From Filobasidium wieringae (Eukaryota; Basidiomycota; Tremellomycetes; Filobasidiales; Filobasidiaceae): a stretch of 64,000 nucleotides of DNA. A model generated the notes under the pieces. The model saw only the letters and a list, made by a program, of their open reading frames with translations, was not told the DNA's origin and searched no databases. Below, piece by piece: positions 23,856-34,002 of this stretch. The number at the start of each line of letters is the position of its first letter. Positions within the stretch are counted from its first letter, which is position 1. Both the position numbers and the translations under genes were made by a program. Location of the stretch: NCBI GenBank assembly GCA_001600055.1, contig BCIV01000016.1, positions 396,731 to 460,730 on the forward strand, in the 5' to 3' direction.

Positions 23856-24535
23856 TGTAATGACTCAGTATCTCTTGGGGTAAGGAGTCAGTACAGCCAA
23901 GATCTATATGATGTTCCGGTCTGGTTGTAGGCTGTTGATAGATTGCCGTCAGCTCTTTCGGAAAAGTGATCCGTGATCTGAGTGTAGGTAGCAAGTAGTA
24001 ACAAGTGATCCGCATCATCACTACCATCACAAGCACAAAGTAAACAACTGCAAGTGGGATCTTGATCGGATGCATCGGATGAGCGTTTGAGACCAGCTAC
24101 CATATGTCCCTGATATGATCCAAGTACCTGTCATAAACTCAAGGTCAACATGTCCCTCAAGCCGAACGGTACGGGTTGGACGTCCGAGATCACTGGATTA
24201 TCAGATCGAGTCGAGCCCGTTCTTAAAAGAGAATCGAGTTATGCCTATGCTGCAAAGCGAACAATCGCCCTCTACAGTTGAAACCAAAGTCGAATCCCAG
24301 TTAGAGACAGAGCAGCAAGGGAATTCTTCATCGTAAACGATAATATAATGTCAAAAGAAACACAGTCGAAACACGAAGAAAAAAAAGTCAAGCTCTAAAC
24401 AATCATCACTCTTCCTCGCGCAAAACCCTATGCTCAGAATAACCCATGCACAATCATAGTCGAGAACGGTGAACGCCTAAGAACATGTTGCACCGTACGT
24501 CCATCCGTCCAGTCCTAATGAATGACTAAAGGCGC
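23856..24535. other. Intergenic, ATG7 promoter and 3' flank of surface protein
   Basis: About 680 bases; several short open frames overlap but none shows a domain or credible splicing. No gene called. Confidence 0.5.
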
Positions 24536-25724
24536 TTAGAACATAGCAGCAACGGCACCGATGGCACCGAGGACAATGGCACCGGATCCGACGATACCGG
24601 TGGGCATGGCAGCACCGCTGGAGGTAGCAGCAGCGGAAGTAGCGGCGGCAGAAGTACTAAGCAAAAAAGCAAGCAATATTGTCAGGACCATTGCACTGCC
24701 AGTTATGAAACCATCAGTCATGACTCACGGAGCGGTGGTGGTGGGCCTAACGCTGGAGGAGACAGCAGTAGTGGCAGCACCGGCAGCGGAAGTTGCGGAG
24801 GTCCTGGCGGAAGAAAGAGCGGAAGAGACGGAAGAGGCAACGCTAGCAAAGACAATTCGGATGAGCTCGTCATTCTCGTGGCTGTATTGGTAAGCGTGTC
24901 AATGCAACTCACGAGGCAACGCTGGAAGAAACAGCGGATCCGGTGGTAGTAGCGGCAGCGGCAGCGCTGGAAGCAGCAGAGGCACTGGCAGAAGAGACGG
25001 AGGCGGCAGCGCTGGAGGCAACGGCGATGGTGGATCCAGCGGAGGTTCCGCTAACAGCCTGGGTCAAACAGGTGTCGGAAGATCCGGCCTGGACGGTGAT
25101 AGGGGCAGAGAACTGGACGGCTCCGGAAGCATCTCGGACTCCGAGGGTAACGGAGGTACCAGCGGCTGTTGTGACATAGCATCAGTCAATAGGTGGTCCG
25201 TCTGACGAGAGCTCTAATGCAGCTTACCGATGTTAACAGCGGACCAAGTCCAGGGGGAGGACTGCTGCTCTCCCAAGTTGAGGAGAGGAGTGGCGGTGGG
25301 CTGACCTCCGGGAAGGACGGTCAAGTACTGGTAAAGCACGCCTGATCAGTTGACGCGGTTTTGATTGTTTGGATAAAGGGATGCGGCTTACGTAGGGAGC
25401 AGTACCACCGGAGAACTGCAACTGGGCAGGCAGACACTGAACAAGGACCTATAGGGAGCCAGAAAAGATGAGCTTGCCGTTTGCCAATGCCAGTAAAGAG
25501 AAACGGGGAAATCAGGACGACTCGTCGGCACGAGATCGCGATCAAAACAAACGATGGGGAATGAACATCCTCTCATCGCTCGTGATCGCGAAACTCGAGC
25601 AAACAACCTCGTTCGACTCGCCAATCCGAGCAGAAAAGATACTTACGGGAGAGTTGATGGTCAACTGGGCGAAAGCAGACCCAGCGAGGGCAACGACAGA
25701 GACGGCAGTGGCGAAGAACTTCAT
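24536..25724 (-). CDS. Secreted Ser/Ala-rich GPI-type cell-surface protein
   Basis: Starts with a clear signal peptide MKFFATAVSVVALAGSAFA cleaved before QLTINSP. A compact domain follows (VQCLPAQLQFSGGTAPY, LTVLPGGQP, then TLGVRDASGAVQFSAPITV and a Cys). This pattern recurs in uncharacterised basidiomycete surface proteins. Then comes a long Ser/Ala/Thr-rich stalk, and a C-terminal hydrophobic segment (GIVGSGAIVLGAIGAVAAMF) without charged residues after it. The layout is that of a GPI-anchored wall or plasma-membrane protein. Exons are separated by short introns, several inside the low-complexity stalk. A TATATAA box lies about 100 bases upstream, suggesting strong regulated expression. Function unknown. 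Confidence 0.85.
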
Positions 25725-26660
25725 TGTTGTTTGTTGGTGTTGTTTGTTATTGGTTGATAAAGGAAGGGGACGAAGTGTTTCGCTTAAAGTCGACTCGAAG
25801 AGTGAAAGGTAGCAGTTGTATTATATAGCACGAAGCTTGAGAGAGATGAGAGAGCAATTGGTGGGTAACAAAGGGCAAAGTGGGAGACCGAAGGTGTTTG
25901 TGGTCAACGGTTGTTGTGTTGTTTATAAGCTCTCACGGAATTCCACTCCCCCAGCGGCGTGGCAAACGCGAAATGCGCGCGGAACCTGAAAGAAGCGCAG
26001 TTGGACAAACAAAACCGCGTAGTCACAACCGTTTCTCACCGAAATGCCGGCCAAAGGAAGCACTTCTAGGCTTCCCGTGCATCCTAGCCACACTCGAAAA
26101 CCTCTAGCCCGCGATCTGCAGCGACGACCTGGTCCAAGAACACGATAGTACGACTTTGATCGCGAAAAATCCCAGCGAACAACACAGCCTTGAGCTGCGA
26201 ACCAATCGGATCGCATGATTGTGTTTACATTTCGACGTGGGCTTGGCCGCGTCAACGAGGTTGCATCCGCCTTTAGGTCCACGCGCCGGGTTCCCGTCTC
26301 CACCTTGTCATCATTCGATTACGCCTCGGCCGCAGCGTGGCGATTGAATCAATCACGGGGGCTGTGCGTTTCATGTTGGATTCGGAGGAAAGGGAGTCTC
26401 CAACTTGCCAGAAGGTACGGCTTGAGATTGGCGTTTCATAGTGGATCCACATGCTTCTAGGTGATTGGCTCGATTGTCACATCGCTGTCAAAGGACTTGT
26501 GCTAGGTCACGCGCTTTCGATTCGCGTTTCGGATTAGACGACGATAAAGTTAGGTTGTCGATGTCCCCACATCTAATAATAAGGTCGTCAATCATGTCAA
26601 ACCATGCATGTCCTAAAAGCTACAACGGATCAACTACCAAAACTAAACAATGCAATCAGA
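25725..26660. other. Intergenic, surface-protein promoter region
   Basis: About 940 bases. It holds the TATA box above; the remaining sequence has no supported gene. Long upstream regions are common for abundant wall proteins. Confidence 0.5.
25821..25827 (-). promoter_or_regulatory. TATA box of the GPI-type protein gene
   Basis: TATATAA on the minus strand, 97 bases upstream of the start codon at 25724. Confidence 0.6.
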
Positions 26661-28714
26661 TCACATCCTATGCCAAGAACCACCCCTAATCAAGAACCCG
26701 AGCGCCTTGTATCCCATCCACACGCTCAACCCTGCGACGGTAAGACTGACCACCCCCATTTCGATCATCAACGCTTGATACCCATAATAAGCCTTCTTGG
26801 CTCCCGAGGTATCAGCGTCTATCCCATCCTTCTCCAACTGTGCGATGTTCGAGGGTAGATCCCCCTCCTGCTTCGTCTTCGAACCAGATTCGACTTCATG
26901 AGCTCGGAACTGCGTACGTCGTCCATCAAGCTTCCATCGAACCATCCTCCCAAGTAAGTCCTGAGTCAACACCTTCCTCTTCTCATTCCATCCTCTACGC
27001 GGGTAATATTTCCCAAACTTTTCCGGAAAGGTGACTCCGTTGAAATAGAGCCCTAGACGTATTTGATCCCGGTAAGAACTCCTCGGGATGTTCAGAGCCG
27101 TGGCGAGCGCATCACCTAAGAAAAACCTCGCCGCTCGGAAATGCTTCTTGAGCGGTGTGATGAATGGTGGCATATCCGCCGCGGTATGCAGTAGCGGTAA
27201 TGAAGGGGGAGGCAATTGAGCCGTATCCTCCAAGTCCTTCGGATGAGCGAACAAATGCGTTATGAGACTCGCAAATATCTTGTTGGGAACGTTCATTCCT
27301 CCCTGATGCACCACTTTTCCTTCCCGAATAGGAACCTGGAAATGTCGCTCCAAGATCTCTTCAGGTATTCCTAGATAATACCCTACATGCCTCCAATGAG
27401 CGATGAACGCCAATTTCCCTTGTTCATCTACTGGAGAACCGATCCGCTCGCAAGCCCAAATAGGAGCCACGCAGAACGAAGCGAGAGTCAAAGTCATATC
27501 CTCCGCGTTCAACGGGTAACCATCTATGTGTCCGGGAAAGAAACCGATTCAGCTAATATCCCTTATACCCAACTCTTTCGCATCAAACTAGAACTGACCT
27601 GTATCGAAATCATAACCCCCTTCTTTCCCCTTGCCCATACTCGCCATAACCCTATGCCTGACAACTCCATGCAATAACCGCACCCGGACCGTACTCCGCC
27701 ACCCTTCACCCGTCAAGGGTGTCATCGTACCGGGTCCAATCCTGGTTGATTCTCGCGGAAGAAGACTTGGTTTCTCCTCCGTTGGAAACTTTTGTTCAGA
27801 GGGTGTAGATGGGGCGAGAGGACTACCCATAATATCGAGAACGAATTGGAGGGTTTCTAGCAACCTGATTGAAGTTCGTTCTTTCACTTTGGCAGTGATA
27901 GGTTCGTATGCTTTGGAAAGAAGGGTTTCGTCCGATGGGTTGTATGGCGTGTGGGCGGTTTGTTGCGAGGTGGAGTCATGTGGGCCGGAAGAAGAAGGGG
28001 AGGCGGTCGGGAGAGAAGCAGGAGCGGCTGGAGAATGGGCGTCTACGGGTACAGGCGATTTTCGAATAGGCGCAACGAGGTAAGACGTTTGATGTAAGAC
28101 TTTCGTAATTCTCGGTCTATCGTAGCAGACCATATGAACGATCAGTTAACTCCCGTTTGAACAAAGAGAGGAACCAGTAGCAAGGAGATACTCACGAACT
28201 AAACCCTCCGACTAGACTGATATAGAAAGTTCCCAAAAGTAGTCCTCCTGCAAACTCGTAGAAGAATCCCATAGCCTTTTTCATCGTCTCTGCATCCGCT
28301 TTGACACCTTCAGGAGGTTCAGAAGTGAGGTGCCGTACCAGAGCTTCCGCTTCGGGATTTTCTCTGGATGCGGCTTGGGCGAGGAGGAGAGACAGTTGGT
28401 CGGATGACGGAGAAAGAAGGTTGGGTGGGAGCGTTGCCAGGTAGGCATCTACTAATGGGTCAGGGATGGATCTCCATCTGGTAAGAACGAGAAAGAATCA
28501 TCAGCTATTCCGTGGGCCATCGATACGAGCGATGATCAACGAACTTCTCCAGCTCGTCTGCTGTTCGGCAATGTTCGTCCCATTTGAAAGTGAAATCCCA
28601 TGATTCGACAACATCGCCATGTGTGAGCGAGTTTGTGTCGGTTGGATTGTGTATATGGATTGCCGAGTGAACGTCTGAGGGATTCAAGGTAGGATCTATG
28701 CTGATAGGCGCCAT
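26661..28714 (-). CDS. MpaB/rubber-oxygenase-like (DUF2236) membrane protein
   Basis: Starts MAPISIDPTLNPSDVHSAIH at 28714 and ends SWHRM-stop at 26661. The family core is seen in FYEFAGGLLLGTFYISLVGG, then GEGWRSTVRVRLLHGVVRH with the Arg/His pairs expected to bind heme, and LTLASFCVAPIWACERIG. The region after it (HWRHVGYYLGIP) also fits. A hydrophobic stretch near the C-terminus (LMIEMGVVSLTVAGLSVWMG) suggests membrane association. The family includes latex-clearing protein and the ER-bound MpaB' oxygenase; the substrate here is unknown. A Pro/Ser-rich insertion of about 60 residues precedes the core. The gene is divergent from the SDR at 29136, which could make them a co-regulated redox pair. 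Confidence 0.82.
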
Positions 28715-29135
28715 AGCAAGAGGGTATATCGGGAATTATAAGGCGCAGCAATTACACGGGCCGGCAGAGAGAAGTAGAGCACAAGTAAGATGAGAGCTGG
28801 AAGTCGACCTAATCCGCTCACAACGTTACCATTATCTTTCTCATGGAGGCAAACCTCAGGCCTCACAAAGTAAACACACAGATCACTCGATCGATCGAAG
28901 GGATGGAAAGCGGACATCAAACAGCATCAAGTCCATGGCCGGAATCGTACGTCATCTCATCGAGATCGCGATCGGAGCGGTTGTGACGTCAACGCTGCAA
29001 CGTTTCAAGTAGCGAGAAGCTGCTCTCTTCGACCTAAAAGACTCGTACAGCAACAACAGTGCTTTCATCCTCAATTCTCAATAACTACCAAAACCAACTC
29101 ACCTAACAAACAAACACAGCATCAATCTATTCAAA
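28715..29135. promoter_or_regulatory. Divergent promoter between MpaB-like gene and SDR
   Basis: A 421-base interval with a palindromic CRE (TGACGTCA, 28984-28991), immediately followed by AACGCTG and CAACGTTTCA (28998-29007). The arrangement could drive both genes. Confidence 0.5.
28984..28991. promoter_or_regulatory. Full CRE palindrome
   Basis: TGACGTCA, the consensus ATF/CREB bZIP site, 145 bases before the SDR start and 270 bases before the oxygenase start. Confidence 0.6.
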
Positions 29136-30189
29136 ATGGTAGGAACCGGATTCTCAATCGACTTGTCAGGCAAGGCCATCATCGTCACTGGAGGAAACAG
29201 GTAAGAGGGTCCTTCGCAAGTACATATCTCTCCGAAGATCCGAAGATTGATCCGTTCGTCTGTTCATTGTAGGGGTATTGGACGAGCTATTGCTGAGCAG
29301 TGCGCTCAGGCCGGTGCTCATGTTGTAAGTCTTTAGATCCTAGTTTGCTTGCTTGCACCCTTAATCTGAACGCAACTTTTCTCTCACAGGCTATCGTCTA
29401 CCATTCCTCCCCTGATGCTCCTCAAGTAGCCGACAAGATTGCCGAGGACTACAACGTCAAGTCCAAGGCTTACCAAGCCGATACCTCTGACCAGAAGGCC
29501 ATGCACTCGATCGTTCGTCAGGTATACGATGACCTCGGTCCTGTCGGCGGAATCGTCTGCAACGCTGGACGAGCAGCTCAGAAGCCCGCTTTGGAGGCCA
29601 CCAGGGAGGACTTTGACCAGTGCTTCGACACCAACGTTTGGGGGGTCTTCGTTTGTGCCCAAGCTTGTGCTAGTTTGTGGAAGGAGCATGGGTACCAGAA
29701 CGGAAAGGTCGTCATTGTCTCTTGTGAGTCTCGGCTTCAACATATCTTATGCTTTGGTAGGACTAGCGCTGACGAACATCTCTTCCACCCGCAGCCATCT
29801 CCGGAGAAGTAGCCAACAAGGGTTCAACTCAATGCTTCTACAACGCCTCTAAAGGAGCCGTCGACCTCCTCTCCAAGTGTCTCGCTATGGAATGGGCCGA
29901 CATGGGGATCAACGTCAACTGTATCTGCCCGGGATACGTAGAGACCGATATGACCGCCGGGTTCTTGCAGGATGAGGACAAGAAGAGCGAGAAGATGAAG
30001 GATGTTCCCATGAAGAGGCCTTCCAAGCCCGAAGAGCAGGCCGGCATGGTCGTGATGTTGCTTAGCGACAGGTCTTCTTGTGAGTTGTGTTCGAACCGCA
30101 TCTTTCGCTCGAATGTCATTCTTACTCTGCTCTTCCTAGACATCACCGGATCTTCTATCAACATCGATGGAGGACTCACCATCTGGTAA
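29136..30189 (+). CDS. Short-chain dehydrogenase/reductase (mannitol dehydrogenase/sorbose reductase type)
   Basis: Five exons. The start MVGTGFSIDLSGKAIIVTGG leads into the Rossmann TGGNRGIGRAIAE glycine motif. Then follow DTSDQ, the NAG motif (IVCNAGRAAQ), the catalytic Ser region (SISGEVANK), Tyr-Lys in CFYNASKGAVDLL, and PGYVETDM. It ends SSINIDGGLTIW. All classical SDR active-site residues (Asn, Ser, Tyr, Lys) are present and length is normal. The sequence is closest in style to fungal NADP-dependent mannitol dehydrogenase/L-sorbose reductase enzymes that interconvert fructose and polyols. Substrate specificity is inferred. Highly optimised codon usage and a long A-rich 5' leader suggest strong expression. 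Confidence 0.92.
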
Positions 30190-30623
30190 TCTCACAACGA
30201 TCAATTGGGATCGCAAAAACGAGCGGGACTTTGGGTAAAAAAAGATAGTGGAAGTGAACTGAAACGAAACGAAATGAAATGATCATCATGTATCGCTAGT
30301 CATGCTACGTTTAGATATTCATCAATGGAATTGCACATCGAGTCTCGTCCGTTACCAGTGCCACAGAGGTAATTATGTCCGGCCCCGGCCTTGCCATTAC
30401 CGGTCTCTTGAACCGGGGCTTGGCTAACCTACGGACCCGACTACGGTCAGCCGCCCAGCTGTCAGTTTCGCTCGCCCCACATTGCCGTCTATATAGCTAT
30501 GTAAGCTATGTGTCGATCAAATATATCGATATATCTGCTGGACCTGCTTTCCGTCTGTAACACCCTGCTCCATATATTGCTACAAAATGGGTTCCAACAA
30601 CTCCAAAACAACTTACCGCCAGC
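30190..30623. other. Intergenic, promoter of the acidic repeat gene
   Basis: Contains a palindromic ATATATCGATATAT at about 30520-30533. An alternative upstream ATG (about 30587) opens a different frame of 32 codons that overlaps the next gene. No other gene seen. Confidence 0.5.
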
Positions 30624-31106
30624 ATGGACCCCTGCCATCCCAAAGCCAAGCTTTTGCGGAACGAGAGGAGTCTGGGGTCGGATGAGGATGAAGAGGGGTC
30701 GGAACATGAGGCTGAGCTGGTAAGTCACTTGCAATTCACATGGTGCTACGTGACCCCATCTGTCCACTACCTCCTTTCAGGCCGAGGCTGAGGGTAAAGA
30801 CGCCGGCTGGTCAAATGAGGGTGAAGAGGATTTGGAGTCGGAGTTGAATGAGGGTGAAGAGAAGTTGGATGAGGATGAGCCAGTAAGTCACTTGGAAATC
30901 ACTTCCCATGACCCCATCTTATCGTTGCCTCCTTTCAGGCTGAGGCCGTGGGAGAGGACTTGGAGGATATATCGGACGACAAATATCAAGAGCCACTCCA
31001 GCAGAATGCTAGGACTGAGACGGGGTGGACTGAAGCTCTTGCAGATCTGAGAAATTTGACCGGACAAAAACGATTGTTGATTATGACTCGGTCGCCTGCT
31101 AAGTAG
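30624..31106 (+). CDS. Small acidic hypothetical protein with duplicated exons
   Basis: Three exons (30624-30719, 30781-30882, 30939-31106), all joined in phase 0, give 121 residues. The protein is very acidic (GSDEDEEGSEHEAEL, NEGEEDLESELNEGEE), with little hydrophobic content until a C-terminal part with WTEALADLRNLTG and a basic end LLIMTRSPAK. Exon 2 and the starts of exons 2 and 3 share sequence (AEAEG, AEAVG). The two introns are themselves similar, so the unit has been duplicated. I recognise no family. An earlier ATG in another frame weakens the start choice, but only this frame passes both splice pairs. Possibly a recently evolved gene. Confidence 0.5.
30720..30938 (+). repeat. Tandemly duplicated intron-exon unit
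   Basis: Intron 30720-30780 and intron 30883-30938 both start GTAAGTCACTTG. Both share GACCCCATCT in the middle and both end CCTCCTTTCAG. The exon ends before and the exon starts after them are also alike. This is direct evidence for duplication of an exon-intron unit. Confidence 0.8.
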
Positions 31107-31412
31107 GCGGTGACGGAAACGATGTCGTTGCTGGAAAACACAACCCTGGCGCCACTCGCTATCATCGCAGATTCCAGACTCCGATAGATTCTGATGCCAT
31201 CGCCATGGTGATAAGATACGATAACAACCCTCGGCCAGAACAACGGAGTTCAGAAATCTGTTAATGTCCGCGTTTTGTAGGGCCCCTCCTTCGTGCTATA
31301 AGGGTTTCTGTATACTCCTTCTCACGGAACTCCACCTTGGCCTATCACATCTGTCATCTCCGGAACCCATAGACTTTCCTTTTACCAACGCAGGCAGCGC
31401 TAGATGATCATG

Positions 31413-31440
31413 AAACACGAAAACACGAAAACACGAAAAA
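31413..31440. repeat. Short direct repeat (AAACACGA)n
   Basis: Three consecutive copies of an 8-base AAACACGA unit in the gene-poor interval. Confidence 0.7.
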
Positions 31441-31760
31441 CTGTTCTGCGCACAGACCTCCTGGTTCCTAAAGGACGTAAACACGTGTATCGTCGTCTGA
31501 AACCGTCCGACGAGGATTCCAGGATCATAATATGGGCTTGCATATCTCCGGATTCTCGGTCGATTTGAAGAATATAGCGAAACGATCAACGATGGAGAGG
31601 AAATCCTCCGATGCGCGCCTTTGCTTCGCATGTACTGAGCTCTCAGGCATGCACAAGCTCTTGCTATAGAATCGGTCCGCGACGATTCAATGGGTCAAGC
31701 CAGATCAGAAGGACATCTCATTATACAGTATAGTCGTTGACGCAACGCAAAAAAGTCCTA

Positions 31761-31811
31761 CGTTCCGAATCAGTCGATATGCTTTATCGGCACCTCGACT
31801 GACTCGGAACG
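31761..31811. repeat. Inverted repeat, 17-bp arms
   Basis: Arms 31761-31777 and 31795-31811 are reverse complements with one mismatch and enclose a 17-base loop. No target-site duplication is evident. Confidence 0.75.
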
Positions 31812-32382
31812 CGGGGCTTTAATGCGAGATACATATACAACGAAGAGTAGAGCCGAGATTTAATGCATCGTAAGAACGAGAGAAGGGGTATCGCAAGGAG
31901 AAGAAAAGATTCAAATCAAAGAACGAAGTGCTCCGTTGGTGCTTTCTGATCAGTCTCGATGGAACCACCACGAAGAGCCGACGAGTACAAGGAGGACCGC
32001 GAAGTGACCGACAACCAAAGGTGCTCTCATGACAAGTCAACGAGCCTCTGAGATTATCGGTCCCCTCGAGTCCAGCTTTACGAACCGTGACGAGGATCCG
32101 TGAAATATGGTGTGATGAGCGAGAGGGTTCCTTCACGACAGGTCGACAAGAGTTCTCGTCCATCTATCCGTAATCACTTCAACAAAATCAGGCCGTCAGC
32201 GTCATCTGAGACCAAACGAGAGGGTCGAGCGGATCCACTCTTCTTTTGTATCAAGACGCAAGAACTGACAGACGTGTCGCTTGTTCACGGCCAGGAACGA
32301 CTGTGAAGCTCTAGGCGCAATCTCCTCTGAAAAGTGTCCGTTTGAGACGATGCTCCCCACCATCCCTGATGAACAATGTTAC

Positions 32383-32404
32383 TTAACGGTTCGAAAACCG
32401 TTAA
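32383..32404. repeat. Perfect 9-bp stem hairpin
   Basis: TTAACGGTT, a CGAA loop and AACCGTTAA form a perfect stem-loop. Confidence 0.75.
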
Positions 32405-32549
32405 CAGACCCCAGAGCCCCCATGTCATCGACGAGTCAAGGTCTTTCAGTTTTTGGGAACCATTTCTCTTCGTGGCGGAAGCAGATCTTGGCTCTCGCAT
32501 CGATGTAGAACACAGCGATGCGAGGAACTTGTCCCGTGATTTGGCACAC

Positions 32550-32604
32550 CGACTGATCGATGCGTACAATCAATGTAAACATACATGTACGCACCGATCA
32601 GTCG
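32550..32604. repeat. Inverted repeat, 18-19 bp arms
   Basis: Left arm 32551-32568 and right arm 32586-32603 are reverse complements with one mismatch; the outermost base pair also matches. The loop is 17 bases, as in the hairpin at 31761. Confidence 0.75.
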
Positions 32605-34002
32605 ACCTAGGGAATTTCCCCCCTACTTGTTCGTCACAAGGACCACTTCTTCGAGCGAGAAAAGCGCGCCGACAATCTTAACGGGATAGGGAAAGATATT
32701 CGATCAGGTTTGATGGGCCTTTTCAACTTTAAGATGGTGGTAGATCTACTTTTGCCTTGTCTCGCCTCGCGCGACTGACGATCTACGCGGGATGGTAGAC
32801 CGACAGCCTTGCGGATTGAACCGCGGCGTCTCATTGGTCGCGGACAAACGTAGCACCGTCTAATAGGAGTGTCAAGCCAGACGGGATACGAAGAGACTCA
32901 ACTTCCATCTCGGTTGATCCTGGGGATATGGTCGAATCATCATATCAGGACTCCCTGTACAGATCGAGTCAAACCCCCTCAAGTTTAGTCAAATGGAGGT
33001 ACCCGGTCAAGTAAATGAAGACAAACCGAGACTGTGTTTACATTGATTGCTCCTCGATTCTTGAGGACAGGAATGGGATCCCTGGTCTGTCCATATGATT
33101 ATAGAAGAGCACGTCATCAATCAGTCAAAGGCACACATATGAGAGTCAATCAAGCACATACCGTGGCCGCTCTAACACCGATCAATCCTGAAATGATGGA
33201 TTGACGAAACAACGGACTGTCTTCTGTTGTACACGATCGGATCGGAAGAGATCAGTGTCAAAAACCTAATGAACACGAAGGACGAAACCAAAGGAATACC
33301 GAAACTCTGAATTTGGCGAGATGCTATGCATCAATTGATCGGCTTGGGTGATCCACCGTGATCGATCTAAAACGCTGTGATCGAATGAACCATCGTTGTA
33401 TACCTGAAGGCTCTCATAAGGGATATGTCGGAGGTTAGTACGTGTGTCTCTGTAGGAAGTGAGATGCCTCGAAAGCAAGAGTAGCAAAGAGGAAGAGAAG
33501 AATGGACAGACGATGATGACCATGGGATTATATAGGAAACCCAGCGTGGACTCGACGTGACGTGCCATACGGTCACGTGCATTCCGGTCGTTCGTTCTGG
33601 GATCACGGGACTGCAGCTCCAGCTCCCTGGCTCGTCACATCACTGGAGCTGCTACATTTCCATGGAACGAGTGGCCGATCGAGCCCTCATTCCGTAGAGG
33701 TCCACACCAGTTATTCATACCTCAACAACCACATACCCCTGAATACCACTACGAAATGTCTGTATCCAACTTTCACAACGTTTCTCTGTAAGTACCATTG
33801 AGGGCAAGCCTAGGTGTAAGACGCGGGGACGGAAAGCATGGCAAGCAAAGAAGGCGGCGCAGGTAAAGAAGGCGGCATCCGGACGAGCTTGACGTCCGTT
33901 GTAATTCAAACGTTTCATCACCGCATCGCATCTTGAATTGTTTTTGTATCAATATTCATAATACCAACCATCCGCAGATCTATCCTACAAGACGCGTTCC
34001 CC

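Larger units (their letters stand above)
31107..34002. other. 2.9 kb interval without a convincing gene, hairpin-rich
   Basis: The longest gene-poor stretch of the window. Open frames on both strands are short, overlap each other and lack domains. It holds three inverted repeats (listed separately) and a short direct repeat. A possible minus-strand spliced transcript (TATA-like CTATATAA near 33530; exon near 33160-33225 with a GTATGT donor) is too weak to call. A small plus-strand basic frame near 33810-33890 has no workable start. Confidence 0.5.

Noticed and set aside
25923..26303. 126-codon minus-strand frame in the promoter of the GPI-type protein
   Set aside because: Lies upstream of the TATA box of the surface-protein gene and has no recognisable domain.
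30587..30685. Upstream ATG frame of 32 codons with an N-myristoylation-like start, overlapping the acidic gene
   Set aside because: It stops before the first splice site; the downstream ATG gives a frame that passes both introns in phase 0. It could act as an upstream ORF.
32990..33570. Possible small minus-strand spliced gene (TATA-like box near 33530, exon 33160-33225 with GTATGT donor)
   Set aside because: No start codon links to the exon in frame, and downstream segments do not form a convincing protein.
33741..33891. Plus-strand basic frame with KKAAQVKKAASG-like end
   Set aside because: The only ATG frame stops after 11 codons, and joining it to the basic part would need a 15-base intron.
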